Origin: Trichostrongylus colubriformis | Taxonomy: Eukaryota > Nematoda > Chromadorea > Rhabditida > Trichostrongylidae | Reading direction: 5' to 3' | Length of the DNA stretch: 64,000 nt | Assembly: GCA_963978905.1 (NCBI GenBank) | Contig: OZ022259.1 | Span: 24,526,068-24,590,067, forward strand | Shown here: positions 20,016 to 31,330 of the stretch, piece after piece | Position numbering within the stretch: position 1 is the first letter of the stretch | How the letters are laid out: the number at the start of each line of letters is the position of its first letter | Notes under the pieces: model-generated | What the model saw: only the letters and a program-made list of their open reading frames with translations | Database searches by the model: none | Told to the model about the DNA's origin: nothing | Position numbers and translations under genes: made by a program

Positions 20016-21326
20016 ATCCCAACTGGTGATGAATAAGTAAATAGGGCGTGTTTCTTCAGGTCACCCCGCTCTACGAAGATGCCATATTCCAAGGCAAAAT
20101 AAGCCTAAATGGAACAACTCAAACTATGTATTTATAACAAACACTTAATTATAACTACCACTCCTCGGCACTAAAGCTGAGAGCGCATCTCTGCGTCTCA
20201 TATCGCATTTTGCATTTACCATACGGCACTCTGCTCGCCCCGCCCTGCCTGCTTCAGCGCCGCAGAGTTTGAACATGGCCTTGGGACACGGTTTCGCAAC
20301 GCGACGTGTGACGCTACGAACGTCGAACAGTGGGGTCCTAAGGCGAGTATGCCTGAAGTAAGTGGTACAGAACAAGGTAGCTCTAGGATCCAGCCAAATA
20401 CATAAGGCCTCCTATTTGGCATGCACCGAGTCATGCGGCACGGTGGGAAATCCTGTATTGACGATACCCCTCCCCCTTCGCGGCACTCGGTTACGCTCTA
20501 GAATTAGGTCTAGAAACAACTTCCCTAATTTCGAAAATATTTGAAAAAAAAGGTGAAGGAAGATTCCTGATAAACACGTAATCAATTTCTGGTTTTCTGT
20601 GACGATTTCGTTCTTTTTTTCCAACGGCCATTAAGTTTTGCTCGATTTTATTTGACAGCTGGAATTGTCTGTATTTGGTCTTGATTGAATTGCTTCAATC
20701 TAACTGGTAATCTTTTAGAGTATGGAGACCGTTGGTTGTCATATGAAATTGAGCTGAACTGGTTCGTGCAGTGCAGATATATGGACGAACGTCATTTGCA
20801 TATAATGCTGAAATAGTTCAACGCAACTCAATACCCCTTCATAATGTCACCGCTGCCACCACCACCGCCACAACACGCTACTAAGCCAAGGTTAGCCCCG
20901 TTTGATTTATGCAATTTATCCCTGAGCCACAGAGCATATGTAGCCAATTTTATCTCTCGCTCACTACATATACCTACCGAGTACTTTATGCTTTCCAATG
21001 AATCCGCATGCCGGAAGATTCAGCATGAAAATTATGTCCAATTCTTTTCAAAATTTTTATTCTTCCTCGGTTTTCATACTTTTCACATTATTCCACCGCG
21101 ACAAATATTGTAATTATTGCAGAGTTAGTTGCTGGTTTTGTGAAACCAAAAGAAGGAGTTTGAGGAAGAATGCAAAAGGAAAAAGGGAATTTTTTTGAAT
21201 CGCTATTATTAATTCCAATAATTATTCTCAAAACTCTAGTGTTACTCTGGGATGAGTTTTCGCCCTTCTGCATCACATAAGAATTGAGTCCGCGACATGG
21301 CTTGGCCGTTGCGACGATAGTGTCAG
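20016..21326. other. Intergenic, no supported gene
   Basis: There are scattered frames of up to 89 codons on both strands, including a proline-rich one from 20844. None has a splice-linked partner, signal peptide or recognisable domain. 20600-21280 is A+T-rich. Confidence 0.5.
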
Positions 21327-21532
21327 GGCCGCGTTCATACTTTGCGCACCGACGCCAGCATTGGCAGCGACGGCGTCAAAATCATGTGCTCGCCGGCGGC
21401 ACTCTGGTAACGTTTGTGAAACGCTCGACCCAACCATACATCAGTATGGTGGTCGTGGCGGCTGGCAGATGATTTTGCCGCAGTCGCTACCGGTGCCGGT
21501 GTCGTTGCGCGATGTATGAACGCTGCCTAAAT
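21327..21532. mobile_element. TIR MITE, family B
   Basis: Left end GGGCCGCGTTCATACTTTGC, right end GCGCGATGTATGAACGCTGCC. The core has AACGCTCGACCCAACCATAC and GTATGGTGGTCGTGGC, shared with 11935-12125 and 33360-33585. Non-coding. Confidence 0.75.
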
Positions 21533-21539
21533 GACCATA

Positions 21540-22940
21540 TTTAGTTATTTATTTGTTTTATTCTCATTTCATTTTATTATCAATGTATTTATTTATTATC
21601 TGTTACTTATTTATTTCATTTCATATATATTTTCATTTAGGCAGCGTTCATGGAATTCTGGATTAGATCCTTCCCTTGCTGAAGTATAAGATTTTCCGGA
21701 ATGTTCCCACACGCACAGTAAAATACAGGGTCTCCCTTTCCAAGTTCATCATTAGAACTTGAAGGTACATTTCAGTGATGCTGAAAAAAAGATATAGGCT
21801 CGATTGCCATCGAAGAGAGGGCCTTTGGGAGGAAAGCGCTTCATTTCAAAGCGATCAAAGTGGGCGGGAGCGGCAATTTCCTAATAATCTCCTACAACTG
21901 ACGAGCCAAGTCATTCCCTCCTCGTCGTGATCTTTGGAGGCACATTCCAGGATTACCTTTAGAGGGTTGAAGCGCTGAATTATGGAATTAGAGGTGCTGT
22001 GGAATTCGCTGATAAAAAAAAATTAAAATCAGCGCACGGGAAGGGCAAAAAATAAGGCCCCCTGGCATCTGGCCGTGGACGAGATTATCGCGTGAAAACG
22101 AGCCTTCAAATCAGTTCTCGCTGAATGGTATCAGAGGGAACTCTGGTAAATCATCTTCATCCTCATGTCTCTCCTTTATCATTGGCATCTCTTCCTTATC
22201 TTACCTTATCACACAAATCGTAGGCCTCATTTGCCACGTTATTGCCATGATCACCATCGTCATTGCGAACGATCACGTCTGGGCTGAGCTGCTGGGTGGA
22301 GTCGAACTTGCTTTTTTGGATCTGCACGCTCCAGGAACTGACACCCACGCCTCAGTAAAGGTACAGCCTATTGACTGTGGGTCGATTTACCTGATCACAG
22401 CAGGAGCTGTAACACCCCAATAATCGTGGAAGGCATTCAAGCTCAGGATGTTAAGACGATATATCGTATCTTACTGTATACCAACATATCGCTTGCTCTG
22501 TTAGCTTTTGCACAAGCGTCCTTCTAACCCTTCCTGTCGAACTCGTGATGATTCGAAGTCCTCTCAGTCAGGTGGCAGTTTGTTTGCTGATGGGTCCCGC
22601 CTGTCTGTGCAACATTTAACTTCGTCTCGTACAAAGGACTGTGTGTCTTTCGCGCTCGTCTTACCCATCAACAACGCGATTAAATAATTTCTCATATAAA
22701 AATTAAAAGTCAATTTTAAAGTAACTGATTGAGTCAAATTGTGGGAGTCACGCTTCTTTATAGAAAGCCGTTGATTTTAGCTGCTTCATTTTCATTTCTA
22801 TATTAATTTTTAATTATTTCTACTCCAGTTTTATTTATTTATATTGTATGTATATTTCTATGTGTCCTTCCACTTGTATTTCAGTAGTATTTAAAAACTT
22901 CATGTTTCATGCGTCTTATTTATATTTATAATTAATACCT
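21540..22940. other. Intergenic, A+T-rich, no supported gene
   Basis: It contains T-rich simple sequence at 21540-21650 and 22790-22940 and otherwise unremarkable sequence. I find no linked exons on either strand and no recognisable repeat apart from a GCAGCGTTCATGG-like MITE scrap near 21641. Confidence 0.5.
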
Positions 22941-22979
22941 CATGGAAAACAGAGAACTTTTAGTTCTCGTATGTATCTA

Positions 22980-23290
22980 CCAGTTGGCGGGCGCACACTA
23001 CTGCGCGCGATCCATGGCGATGTTGTGCAAAATGAGTTTGATCGGCACGACCACAGTTGTGAAGTTGAATGGAAATTTCCTTCCCTCTGCTCTGAAAATT
23101 TTTTTATCAAGCCTTCCCTCTGCTTTTGGCTGAGCTATTTATTCGGATAAAAGCAGAGAAGACGGCGTGATAAAAAAGCATTTCGGTGTTATTATACTTC
23201 AGTCGCTTTGCATCGAACCCGATTGCACGTCATCGACACGAATCGCACGCAGTAGTGTGAGCGAGCCAACTGGTTTCGGTCATCATTGGG
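22980..23290. repeat. Short hairpin version of repeat G
   Basis: CAGTTGGCGGGCGCACACTAC with TGCGCGCGATCCATGG at the left pairs with ATCGCACGCAGTAGTGTGAG then CGAGCCAACTGG... at the right (about 23240-23275). Both match the end of repeat G. It looks like a deleted foldback version. Confidence 0.6.
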
Positions 23291-23654
23291 AATTTGAATT
23301 GTTTAGAGATCGATAGTTTTGTATTAGACTGCATCGATTGGTCACGATTTGTTCACTTGCTAAGCATCTAATTCCTACATATCAATGGTAGATCCATATC
23401 CCGCTTATCGATGTTTACGTTTTCGTGAACATACTTCACTATTTGAAACTTTACATAGTCTAGCGGTCAATACCCAGTGTTGCTGCCACTATCGCATTAG
23501 AAAATGATTCCGAGTGAAATGCTTGTTTTGCTATCACAAATATAGGCGTATCATGATTACCAATGTAGATCGCAGTATCAGAAAAAAAGCTCCATTTTTT
23601 GGAACGCTAGGCAATTCAGCGGTCGATAGATCGGTCAGTGATATCAGAACAAAC

Positions 23655-24525
23655 AAAATATGTTCACCTAATGACACTGAGCATCAGACGCTTTTGCTAA
23701 AGCGATGGTGTAGTAGTATCAAGTGATGTAAAGAATTTCATCCCATCCAATTCCTAACGGTTCTTATCAGCCACCGTAAGCCGTTATCATTGAGGCCTCT
23801 GTACCCAACAGTGCCATTGAGGTTCCCGTACCCTACAATACCTGCAAATGTGAACATTCCACTACTAACCGTAAAAGCCAACCGACCCTGGTGACATTTC
23901 CCTTTTCACGCTCCTAATCGAATCTTATCAACCATTATCAGTTTGGACCACCCACTATTAATGTGCCCGTCCCACTCTGCTGAACCGCTATGAGTGTCAG
24001 CGCTCCCGGATCAACGCAAAAGGCGAAACGAATTAGACGACAATTGCCTTCTCATGCTCCTTATCAAATCTTATCAACCATTTTCAATTTGGATCACCCA
24101 CCATCAATGTCCCCGCCCCGCACCGCAAAACACCTGTAAGTATGAACGCTCCGGGATCAATGCGAAAAGCGAAACCGATTTGACGACTCTGACGACTCTA
24201 GCCTTTTTACGCTTCTTATCGAATCTTATCAACCGTTATCAGTGCGGGTCAAACACCTGTGAGTGTCAGCGCTCTTGGATCAACGCGAAAGGCGAAACGG
24301 ATTAGGTGACATTTGCTTTCCGAGGCTTCTTATCAGCCCTTATCGACTGCTATCACTTTCGGTCCACCACCGCTGGGGTTCCCTTGGCACTCCCTATATA
24401 ATTTGTAAAATTCAGCGTCCCAGCTTTGCTGCGACGCGAGATATGAATTTCGTGACAGACGGACAAACACACACACAGACACACACACAGACATACTAAG
24501 CGAATTATATATAGTAGGATATCTA
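23655..24525 (-). repeat. Composite repeat F, copy 2 (inverted)
   Basis: It starts TGTTCACCTAATGACACTGAG with CATCAGACGC and ends ACATACTAAGCGAATTATATATAG, the reverse of 12135-13031. The tandem units inside read CTTATCAACCATTATCAG, CGTCCCACTCT and GAGTGTCAGCGCTCC. A short ACACACAGAC run near 24470-24492 marks the GTCTGT terminus. Confidence 0.75.
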
Positions 24526-24557
24526 GTGAATGATATAAATTCCTAAATAAAATGGGT

Positions 24558-24862
24558 GTTGTCCAAATGCTGCGGGAAAACAGAAATCGCCAGGAAATGC
24601 GGTTCAAGAATCTCTTCCTGTTCTTCATTTTATGACCGGTGCACTGTAATGACAGTACCTGAGCACACGAAACCATCAATAATCGTAAAAAAACTGCAAA
24701 TTTTTGTAAACCTGAGTGCAGTTTTTGCTCATAACTGTAGCAGACCTCTCTTATCATGGCCGTTGATCTTGAGACATTCTCGTTCAGCTGCCGTGCACAC
24801 CGTTTTGAAGGACTCTCCTGACGGTATTGTTTGCACTGTTCTCGAAATATTCGCCGCATTCA
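24558..24862 (-). other. Weak minus-strand coding candidate
   Basis: From about 24859 the minus strand is open for a basic peptide (MRRIFREQCKQYRQ, later VCYSYEQKLHSGLQKF). The frame runs on into repeat F, so any true exon must end near 24660, where GTACTG and TTACAG could bound a very short intron. No start context, partner exon or family is recognised. It may be a chance frame. Confidence 0.2.
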
Positions 24863-25067
24863 CGAATTTTTACTTTCTACCGTATAGCAAAAAATGTATT
24901 GCACTGAACTTCGTCATTTGTTTTCATCCGTTATCTTCCACCTAAACTTCCAAATACAAGACCTGGACTTCATTTGGTGTTAATGTAGTGGGGGGGGGGG
25001 GAACAATCATTGTCGCACTGCCGTTCCTCTCTCCAAACTCTAAATCATCAGTTTGAACACTGAAGTG

Positions 25068-25989
25068 TACAGGGTGGGGCAAAATTACGGAAACTAGGCG
25101 CGGCCGCTGTAACTTTGACCCCAGAGGCGCTTTTCGCATTTGAAAAGCTCTTGCTTGTTTTTATTCGATTCAGCGCAACCTTCTCTACTAACCAGCACAA
25201 AAAATTTCATATTTGATCTGAAATGACAAGGCCATCCCCTCATCGGACTTCCGTCATCGTCACGCACCTTCAAGGATTCCGAGCGATTGACATCTTCCCC
25301 GTCTAAAGGTACCAAGAAGTCTTGTGCCGAAAACAATGGCAATGTTTACAGAACCAGGAAACCTTTCCGACCGACCAGGACGTGGGAGACGATCAAGGCG
25401 AAAACCAAGAAGATGCGCGATCATCTGCGTGGTCTTCGTTCACCGCTGGTCTTCGTTTCACAGGGAGTTAAGGTCAACGGGAACAACTATTTGGACATTT
25501 TGAAGAACGAAGACCTACTGTGGGCCCAGAGGCACTTTGGATATAAGAAATGGTGCTATCAACAAGACAGTGCCCCTGCTCACGAGGCCAAGATTGTCCA
25601 GGAGCGGTGCAGGGAAAATTTCCTAGATTCCATCGCTTTTGATGAACGGCATCCCAATTCACCGGACCTCACCCACTCGATTACTCTGTATGGAGCGTCC
25701 TCGAGTCTGAAGCATGCTCAAACCCCATCGCAACCTCAATTCTCCGGAGGCAGCACTAAAGAAAGCATGGGATGAGTTGGACGAATTTTACCTCCACGCC
25801 GCGGTCAACGCGTTTCCGAAGCGTCTTCGAACCTGTGTCGAAGTAAATGGGCTTGCTTTGAAAAAAAGAAGTGGTTTTTGTTCAGTTTCTTCTGGGGAAT
25901 AAATTGATAATGATTACTTTTTTGTTCAAGTTGAGATAAAGTTTTTGGGTGGCATCAATTTAGTTGCCGTAATTTTGTCCCACCCTGTA
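25068..25989 (+). mobile_element. Tc1-like DNA transposon, internally deleted
   Basis: The terminal inverted repeats are TACAGGGTGGGGCAAAATTA and its complement ending TTTTGTCCCACCCTGTA, flanked by TA. Between them 25470-25900 encodes the C-terminal part of a Tc1-type transposase in two frames: CYQQDSAPAHEAKIVQE, then HPNSPDLTHSITLYG (relic of the second Asp and the region usually reading PNSPDLNPLD), then KKAWDELDEFY and NAFPKRLRTCVEVNG. The N-terminal DNA-binding domain and first catalytic Asp region are largely lost. It is inactive. Confidence 0.85.
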
Positions 25990-25999
25990 TATCACAAGT

Positions 26000-26430
26000 A
26001 TGCTGCGTTATGGCCAAAGCTTCGGACTCGGACAGAACTCGAACCCGCCTCCATGCTTTTCGCGTATATGTGCTAATCCATTACACTACCGAGAGCCCTT
26101 TCACCTGACTCAGCTTCTGAATGGCATATCTACCACAGTTTATCAGCACTCATACCTGAAACCACTCTCGCATAGCGGGCTGCGGCGAAAATCAGCAGCT
26201 CAAAAAATCAAAAGTATCAAAATCAGTATCTACTCAAACTTTCACCTTCACGGCTCGATGTCGATAATGGCCAACCGGCTCAACACGTTATGCGTGTGAG
26301 TGCTCATCAGCTATGGTAAATATGCCATTCAGAAGCTGAGTTAATGTCAGAGGTTTGTGGGTAGTGTGATGGATTAGCACATATGCCCGAAAAGCATGAA
26401 GTGCGGGTTCAAAACCGGTGGACGTTTTCG
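26000..26430. repeat. Inverted pair of tRNA-derived sequences
   Basis: On the plus strand about 26360-26425 reads TAGTGTGATGGATTAGCACA, then CGAAAAGCATGAAGTGCGGG and TTCAAAACCGG, resembling pol III A and B boxes (GGGTTCAAAACC). The inverse complement lies at about 26030-26105 (GAACTCGAACCCGCC, then ATGCTTTTCGCG, GTGCTAATCCATTACACTA). The arms continue through CAGCTTCTGAATGGCATAT and its complement. This is a foldback of a tRNA-related SINE-like unit. It is not a usable tRNA gene, since no intact acceptor stem was found. Confidence 0.55.
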
Positions 26431-26434
26431 AACA

Positions 26435-27500
26435 CGAAAGCTGACACGTCAAGCACCAGGCCATTTCGATCGATACTGCTTAAATACGTTACGATATGTA
26501 TTATTCTGCTATCATGCTCATTCCTCTATACCTCAGTCATTCTTCAGCAAAATGAACCCCAAAAAACGGGCCGCGATAAGAAAAGCCATTGAAGCTAAAA
26601 AGGTCATCTTCGTCACAGCTCAAGAGCGCTTTTTTCGTACCGCGTGCAACACACGGTGCTGCACGAGCTTCAAATCACAATTTTTTGATATTTCTGAAAA
26701 GATAAAGTGGTGAAATGCTTCTGGGACCTTTCCCTTTCCAAAAAATAGATAGCATATTAGCAGCCAGCTTTTGACCAGTATATGCAGCAAGCAATGCCGA
26801 AACAAATTCACTGATTGCGACGTTATACAGACGCATACTTTTCTTATAATGGTTTTTCAACAATCTGAACAATAGAGAGTTCCTTCTAACATCCACGGAA
26901 AAAATCTTCGGATGGAGTCCTCCACACCAACGCGGTATGCTTTAAAATTTTTTTTTTCAATTATTTATTTTGCATTCGTCATGTCACCATCATTTAAATA
27001 GTCATATGCCATCACAGTACTCGCTGCTTTTAAGATTGAATGGCGCTCAGTGGACGTCGTCGCTCTGAGCCAAAAAAAAATGCACAAGAACTGGGTGGGG
27101 GGGGGGGGGAGAGGGCAGAATTCATACGAGTGACACGCCCACTCTGCAAGCGGGCCGCCTCTTGCCGCTCATGAGGAATGAACCATGATGCAACCGTTGC
27201 TGTGCAGAGGTCATTCTGACGGAAACATGCTCTCATCTTCTGCTGAGAGTTACAAATTCATCTCTGCCTAGATGGCTCTATAATCAGTATTTCTATCTTT
27301 TCACTGACAATTGACATAATAAGGGCAAGCCTAAATAAAGAAGCTCTATCGGCTCCAGCGCAGCTCCGCTACACTGGTTGTGCCATAAAGCAGCGTTGAG
27401 CGGCGACGTGCGGGTAAGAGTGCCGTAGGTAATGGGGTCGTAGGATGATTACCGTCTGTGCTCTGCCTTATTTTACTTGTAGGACATGGTATTCACTTCA
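26435..27500. other. Intergenic with one weak minus-strand exon candidate
   Basis: On the minus strand 26896-26770 reads MDVRRNSLLFRLLKNHYKKS, then YNVAISEFVSALLAAYTG followed by GTCAAA. This could be a membrane-associated fragment, but no partner exon is seen. A poly-G run lies at 27099-27111. Otherwise nothing is supported. Confidence 0.3.
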
Positions 27501-27502
27501 AA

Positions 27503-27735
27503 CGGATATGTACCCTAATGTCAGGATGCCGCACGATGGCGAGCGGCATGCGACACAGTGTGTGCGAGCTATGCGCGTCGCGGTAATTGGGTCTCAAAAC
27601 GATTACAACGTAATGCTAGGAAAGCGATACGCAGTTGACTTCTAATCGCTTCGGGACCCAACAATTTAGCTCGTCCGCATTGCTTCGCTTGCGACATTCC
27701 GCAGTGCGGCATCCTGACATTAAGGTACACATCCG
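27503..27735. mobile_element. Foldback MITE, family C
   Basis: Left GGATATGTACCCTAATGTCAGG with ATGCCGCAC; right GTGCGGCATCCTGACATTAA then GGTACACATCC. The inner arms (CGAAGCGATTA-type, GGGTCTCAAAACGATTAC) also pair. A second copy lies at 59477-59710 and an eroded half at 36765-36850. Non-coding. Confidence 0.75.
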
Positions 27736-27764
27736 TCGAGCAAAAAAAATGATCTTTTTTCAAC

Positions 27765-27964
27765 CATCTTCCGCAATACGAACATTTTTATTCACATCAA
27801 GAATTCCACATTGATGTTCGAAGAAGAAGGCATTATTCTCGCCACCAATACTGTCAATTAGTCTGCCCCCAAGGCTGTCTATAAAGGACGTCTTGCAGTT
27901 GGCTGTCGTTTTTCTGCACTCTATCTCTCTCTCCTCATCAGTTGCCCTTTCCATACCACAAATC
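27765..27964 (-). CDS. Candidate exon of an unidentified minus-strand gene
   Basis: The stretch is bounded by a TTTCAATAG acceptor (plus-strand complement at 27965-27973) and a G|GTTGAA donor (27764). It is open over about 66 codons: ERATDEEREIECRKTTANCK, then DSLGGRLIDSIGGENNAFFF and GILDVNKNVRIAEDG. Composition looks coding and soluble. The element at 27503-27735 would sit in the following intron. No start or neighbouring exon is established and I recognise no domain. Confidence 0.35.
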
Positions 27965-28267
27965 CTATTGAAATTTTGCGATGCACAATGAAACGACCTT
28001 TCTCCAACGAGAATCGATGGAATTCACGATAGCAGGTTTTTTTGTGAGCCTTCCCAAGCTCTCTAGAAGTTTCTTAAGTGCGAATTTCTGAATTTGAAAA
28101 GTGAACAGATTTCATATTCTGGTCAAAACTCGTGGATTAAGGAGCTCCAAAAATCTCACTACCTCCCCAAAACCTACAAACGTGATGAACGTAATCCCCA
28201 TATGATTAATCAGTAGTGATGAATGAAAGAAGCTGGTATGTAGTATAAGTAATATAACCAAGGCTAA

Positions 28268-28956
28268 TAGGTTGATCGGAAAGTTTTGATAGGGTCGAGG
28301 TTTTTTTCTGTTTTATTTTATAACTCAGCAAACAATGCAAGCTGATCAACAATATAATAACTATAGTTAGTCATAACATTGTCCCACCTAACGGGCAGGT
28401 CAACGATTCCCTTCTCTCAGAACTGGGAAGGCTGGACGTCAAAGAAGTTACCGACCCCTGGTTCAAGGTGGTTATAAATTTTTTTGCTAGGACAGTCTTA
28501 AGGGGCCGGAACAAGTGGTAATCTGAGGGGGCAATATCAGGTAAATGGGGTGGATGTGGAACCGTGTCCCAAGCTGGCTCCTCCAATTTTGCACGGTTCA
28601 AACACTTGTGAGAGGGACCCGGGCGAAATTGGAGGAGCTGGGTTGAGACACGGTTCCACATTCACCAAATTCACCTGATATTGTCCTCTCAGGTTAACAC
28701 CTGTTCCGATCTCTCGAGACTTTTCTAGCTTAAAAAAAATTCGTCAACTATGACCACCATGGACAAGTGATCGGTGGTTCTTTGACTCCTAATCCTTCCA
28801 CTCCTGGGAGAAGGGAATCGCTGGCTTGCCCGTTAGGTCGGGCAATGTATTGACTAACCACAGTTATTATATTGTTGACTAGCTTGCATTGTTTGCTGAG
28901 TTATAAAATAAAACAGAGAAAAATCTCGACCCTATCAAAATTTTCCGATCAACCTA
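28268..28956 (-). mobile_element. mariner transposon, internally deleted
   Basis: The ends are inverted: TAGGTTGATCGGAAAGTTTTG with ATAGGGTCGAGG, and the complement CCTCGACCCTATCAAAA-type sequence ending CCGATCAACCTA, with TA flanks. On the minus strand 28560-28400 encodes HPPHLPDIAPSDYHLFRPL, the mariner signature around the third catalytic Asp (PDLAPSDYHLF). Most of the transposase is missing and the two arms overlap as a partial palindrome. Inactive. Confidence 0.85.
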
Positions 28957-29024
28957 ATAGGTAAGACAAAAGGCAAAGTCTTAAGATATACATAAGGAGA
29001 GGGAAACTTATCTCATGTCTTTTT

Positions 29025-29282
29025 TTAAGATAAATAGCAAATTTCACTGACTCCGAAGGTACAATCTGCCGTTCTGGGCCCTGAGCTCCCATTGCACCGT
29101 ACTAGATCTTGAATATTTTGCCCTGAATGCTCAAAAACGTCGGGTCTATAGTTGCAGAAAGTAAAGTTACTACGCAATGCTTCAGTAGGGAGAGAGAACT
29201 GAATAAAATGATCAAAAACTATGGAAATGAAATATTCCTTTGCCAAGCTGATTCTTGCTGCGGATGAGCTTACTGGCAACGG
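29025..29282 (-). CDS. Candidate terminal exon of an unidentified minus-strand gene
   Basis: On the minus strand the frame reads ARISLAKEYFISIVFDHFIQ, then ALRSNFTFCNYRPDVFEH, NIQDLVRCNGSSGPRTADC and ends ICYLS with stop at 29025-29027. It has potential N-glycosylation sites (NFT, NGS) and three or four cysteines, so it could be extracellular. A likely acceptor is CATCCGCAG near 29265. I cannot link it to other exons; 27765-27964 lies downstream on the same strand with a mariner between. Family unknown. Confidence 0.35.
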   Translation of the reverse strand, partial: PLPVSSSAARISLAKEYFISIVFDHFIQFSLPTEALRSNFTFCNYRPDVFEHSGQNIQDLVRCNGSSGPRTADCTFGVSEICYLS

Positions 29283-29317
29283 TGGACCATTCGGTCGAGT
29301 TGTCAGTTGGTGAGCAT

Positions 29318-29480
29318 GGACCGCGTTCATACTTTGCGCCGACAAGCCGTGGCTGCGTTCACAAGCAGCGAGGCAAAGTGGCACGGGGGACGTGCAGAGA
29401 CGACGCAGGCAACGAGACAGGGTGGCACAGACGGAGACGCAGAGACATGTAGTCACGCCTTGCCGACGGCATCGCAAAGA
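29318..29480. repeat. MITE family A copy
   Basis: It starts GACCGCGTTCATACTTTGCGC and contains CACAAGCAGCGAGGCAAAGTGG and GACGCAGGCAACGAGACAGG. It ends near GACGGCATCGCAAAGAAAGTA. Same layout as 51800-51965 and 57055-57232. Confidence 0.7.
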
Positions 29481-30079
29481 AAGTAGCCCGATGATGTCGA
29501 GTCGCTGGGTGTGTGATTGCGCATATTTAGTTATTATTCTAATGTAGCTGTTTATTTCTTGAATGTAGTAGACCAAGCTCGATAATGTGGAAAGAAGTGA
29601 AGAAATAAGCAGCTGAAGGAATCATGAAAATGGTAAAGAAAGTTAGTGCCTTTGCTCAAGGTTTCAAGTTAAAAGGAAAAAAGCTTTTGGCGTTAATCAA
29701 TCCCTTCCGCGGAATGCGCCGCGCATTCGAGTTCAATTCAGAATCGTGGTGGCAATTGAATGCGATTTGGCCTATACAATGACTTGCAGGTCACCTACCA
29801 CGGTAGCGTGATTGGCCTGGACAGGCGTTGATGCGGGATTTGATCCCCGCACCATGAAAGTGTGGTGCGTGTCACCTGTCACTACACCACCCCCACTTTA
29901 CTCTCTGGCTTAGCACCACAAAATTTATTAAATTACACCACCTATTGAGCAGTACTTTTCATGGTGCCTCTACAAGTGGGAATGGGTGACCATATCCAAA
30001 ACGATTTTTCACAAATATCGACTTGCCGAGACGATGATCTGCCTAGTGCTCTGTTTACTACATTTAATGTCTAGATAAT

Positions 30080-30345
30080 GTGTAGTATTATAATGTCACA
30101 CAACACATAAGAATATTGCAAAATTTAGCAAATACAACATAAATATTGTTATAAAAGTGTTGTATCATAATGTCACATAACGAAAATAAATATTACAAAA
30201 TTTAACAAATACAACATAAATATTATTATAAAAGTGTAAAATTATAACGTCGCATAATAAAAACAAACATTAGAAGATTTAACAAAGACGGCAGAAATAT
30301 TATTATAAAAGTGTAGTATCATAGTGTCGCACAACAAATTCGAAC
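30080..30345. repeat. A+T-rich tandem array, exact 77-bp period
   Basis: Units start GTGTAGTATTATAATGTCAC or similar at 30080, 30157, 30234 and 30311. The first three end AAATATTATTATAAAA or a close variant and the fourth is partial. Units differ by scattered substitutions but no indels, so the 77-base period is kept. Confidence 0.9.
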
Positions 30346-30449
30346 CTTGAAAAATTTTGTCACTACTCCAAGTATACAAATATGATTCTTTCTTTATCTT
30401 CCAAAAATTCCGGTAGCTTTGCTTAAATCGCGAATTGGTTATGGTCGTG

Positions 30450-30722
30450 TGGTGGTAATTCCGAACTTTATCTCCATTTACCATCTGCTCGAAGACTTTT
30501 GCGCGATAATGCGATCGCAATCGTTTTCGTTTTGTATATCGTCGCCATGAATCGAATTTCCATTGGTTTCAGAGTCACTTTCAGTTCATTTCCGCTTATG
30601 AACTTCCGTTCCCGAAATGGGCAGATTGCGTAATTTGTTGGTTTTCCAGAACTTTTTCTTTGGTTCAAACTCCTCTGGGACTACTTCGACAACAATACAA
30701 TCTAGTATCATGGCCTCGTAGA
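30450..30722 (-). pseudogene. Unidentified minus-strand coding remnant
   Basis: On the minus strand about 30712-30590 reads MILDCIVVEVVPEEFEPKKK, then FWKTNKLRNLPISG. After one in-frame TGA the same frame continues TESDSETNGNSIHGDD and stops. An overlapping frame gives a basic peptide ending LRADGKWR. The mix of coding-like sequence with a stop suggests a decayed exon or element fragment. No family recognised. Confidence 0.25.
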
Positions 30723-31330
30723 CTCACACTGGGAGATGTGGCCAGTAAATGATGGCGAATAGATGCATGAGTTGTCCCAAATGCGCCTGAGAGTTTTGAA
30801 ATTATTCTCCGCCCCTACCATCAAACTTTTATGACTGATCGGGTGCACTTTCGCGTGGCGCCACCCATATCATCAAAAAGCGCTTCACTCCGGTGATGAC
30901 TCAGATGATTATAAAGTTCCATCGTTATTTTTCAATTGGTTTTCCATTAACTTTGCACTAAAGCATTTCTTGATGTCACAGTTCCATAGCGAAATGGCAT
31001 ATGGTTTTCATCAAATATTTCATAAAACGATCAGTACGAATTCTAACGTAGCGAGTTCCTCGACTTATTCGAAGAATAGACATCAATTTTTGATTACTGT
31101 GGCAGCGTTTATACTTTGCGAAACCGCGATTCCGCAAATCACAGTAATCTCTTTGAAGTGACGCTTTAGCTGGTGACTGGGTCGGTGGCAGGTCTGACGT
31201 GGTTCTCCTCTCACTTTGGTCCATCTCTCGTGCTCAGTTCTTGCCGACTTCCGTAACATTATCTCTATTGTCTCTTATTTGATCTCATTGTATATTTCTT
31301 GATGCTAATGTATAATAGTTGGGGGAGGGG

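Noticed and set aside
22942..23133. 63-codon frame with a hydrophobic start
   Set aside because: It runs into the repeat G terminus; the hydrophobic stretch is too short for a convincing signal and there is no partner exon.
29785..29895. tRNA gene around GGGATTTGATCCC
   Set aside because: A B-box-like phrase is present but no convincing A box, acceptor stem or anticodon arm could be folded.
30080..30345. CRISPR-like array
   Set aside because: Units are contiguous diverged 77-bp tandems without repeat/spacer alternation, in a eukaryotic genome.
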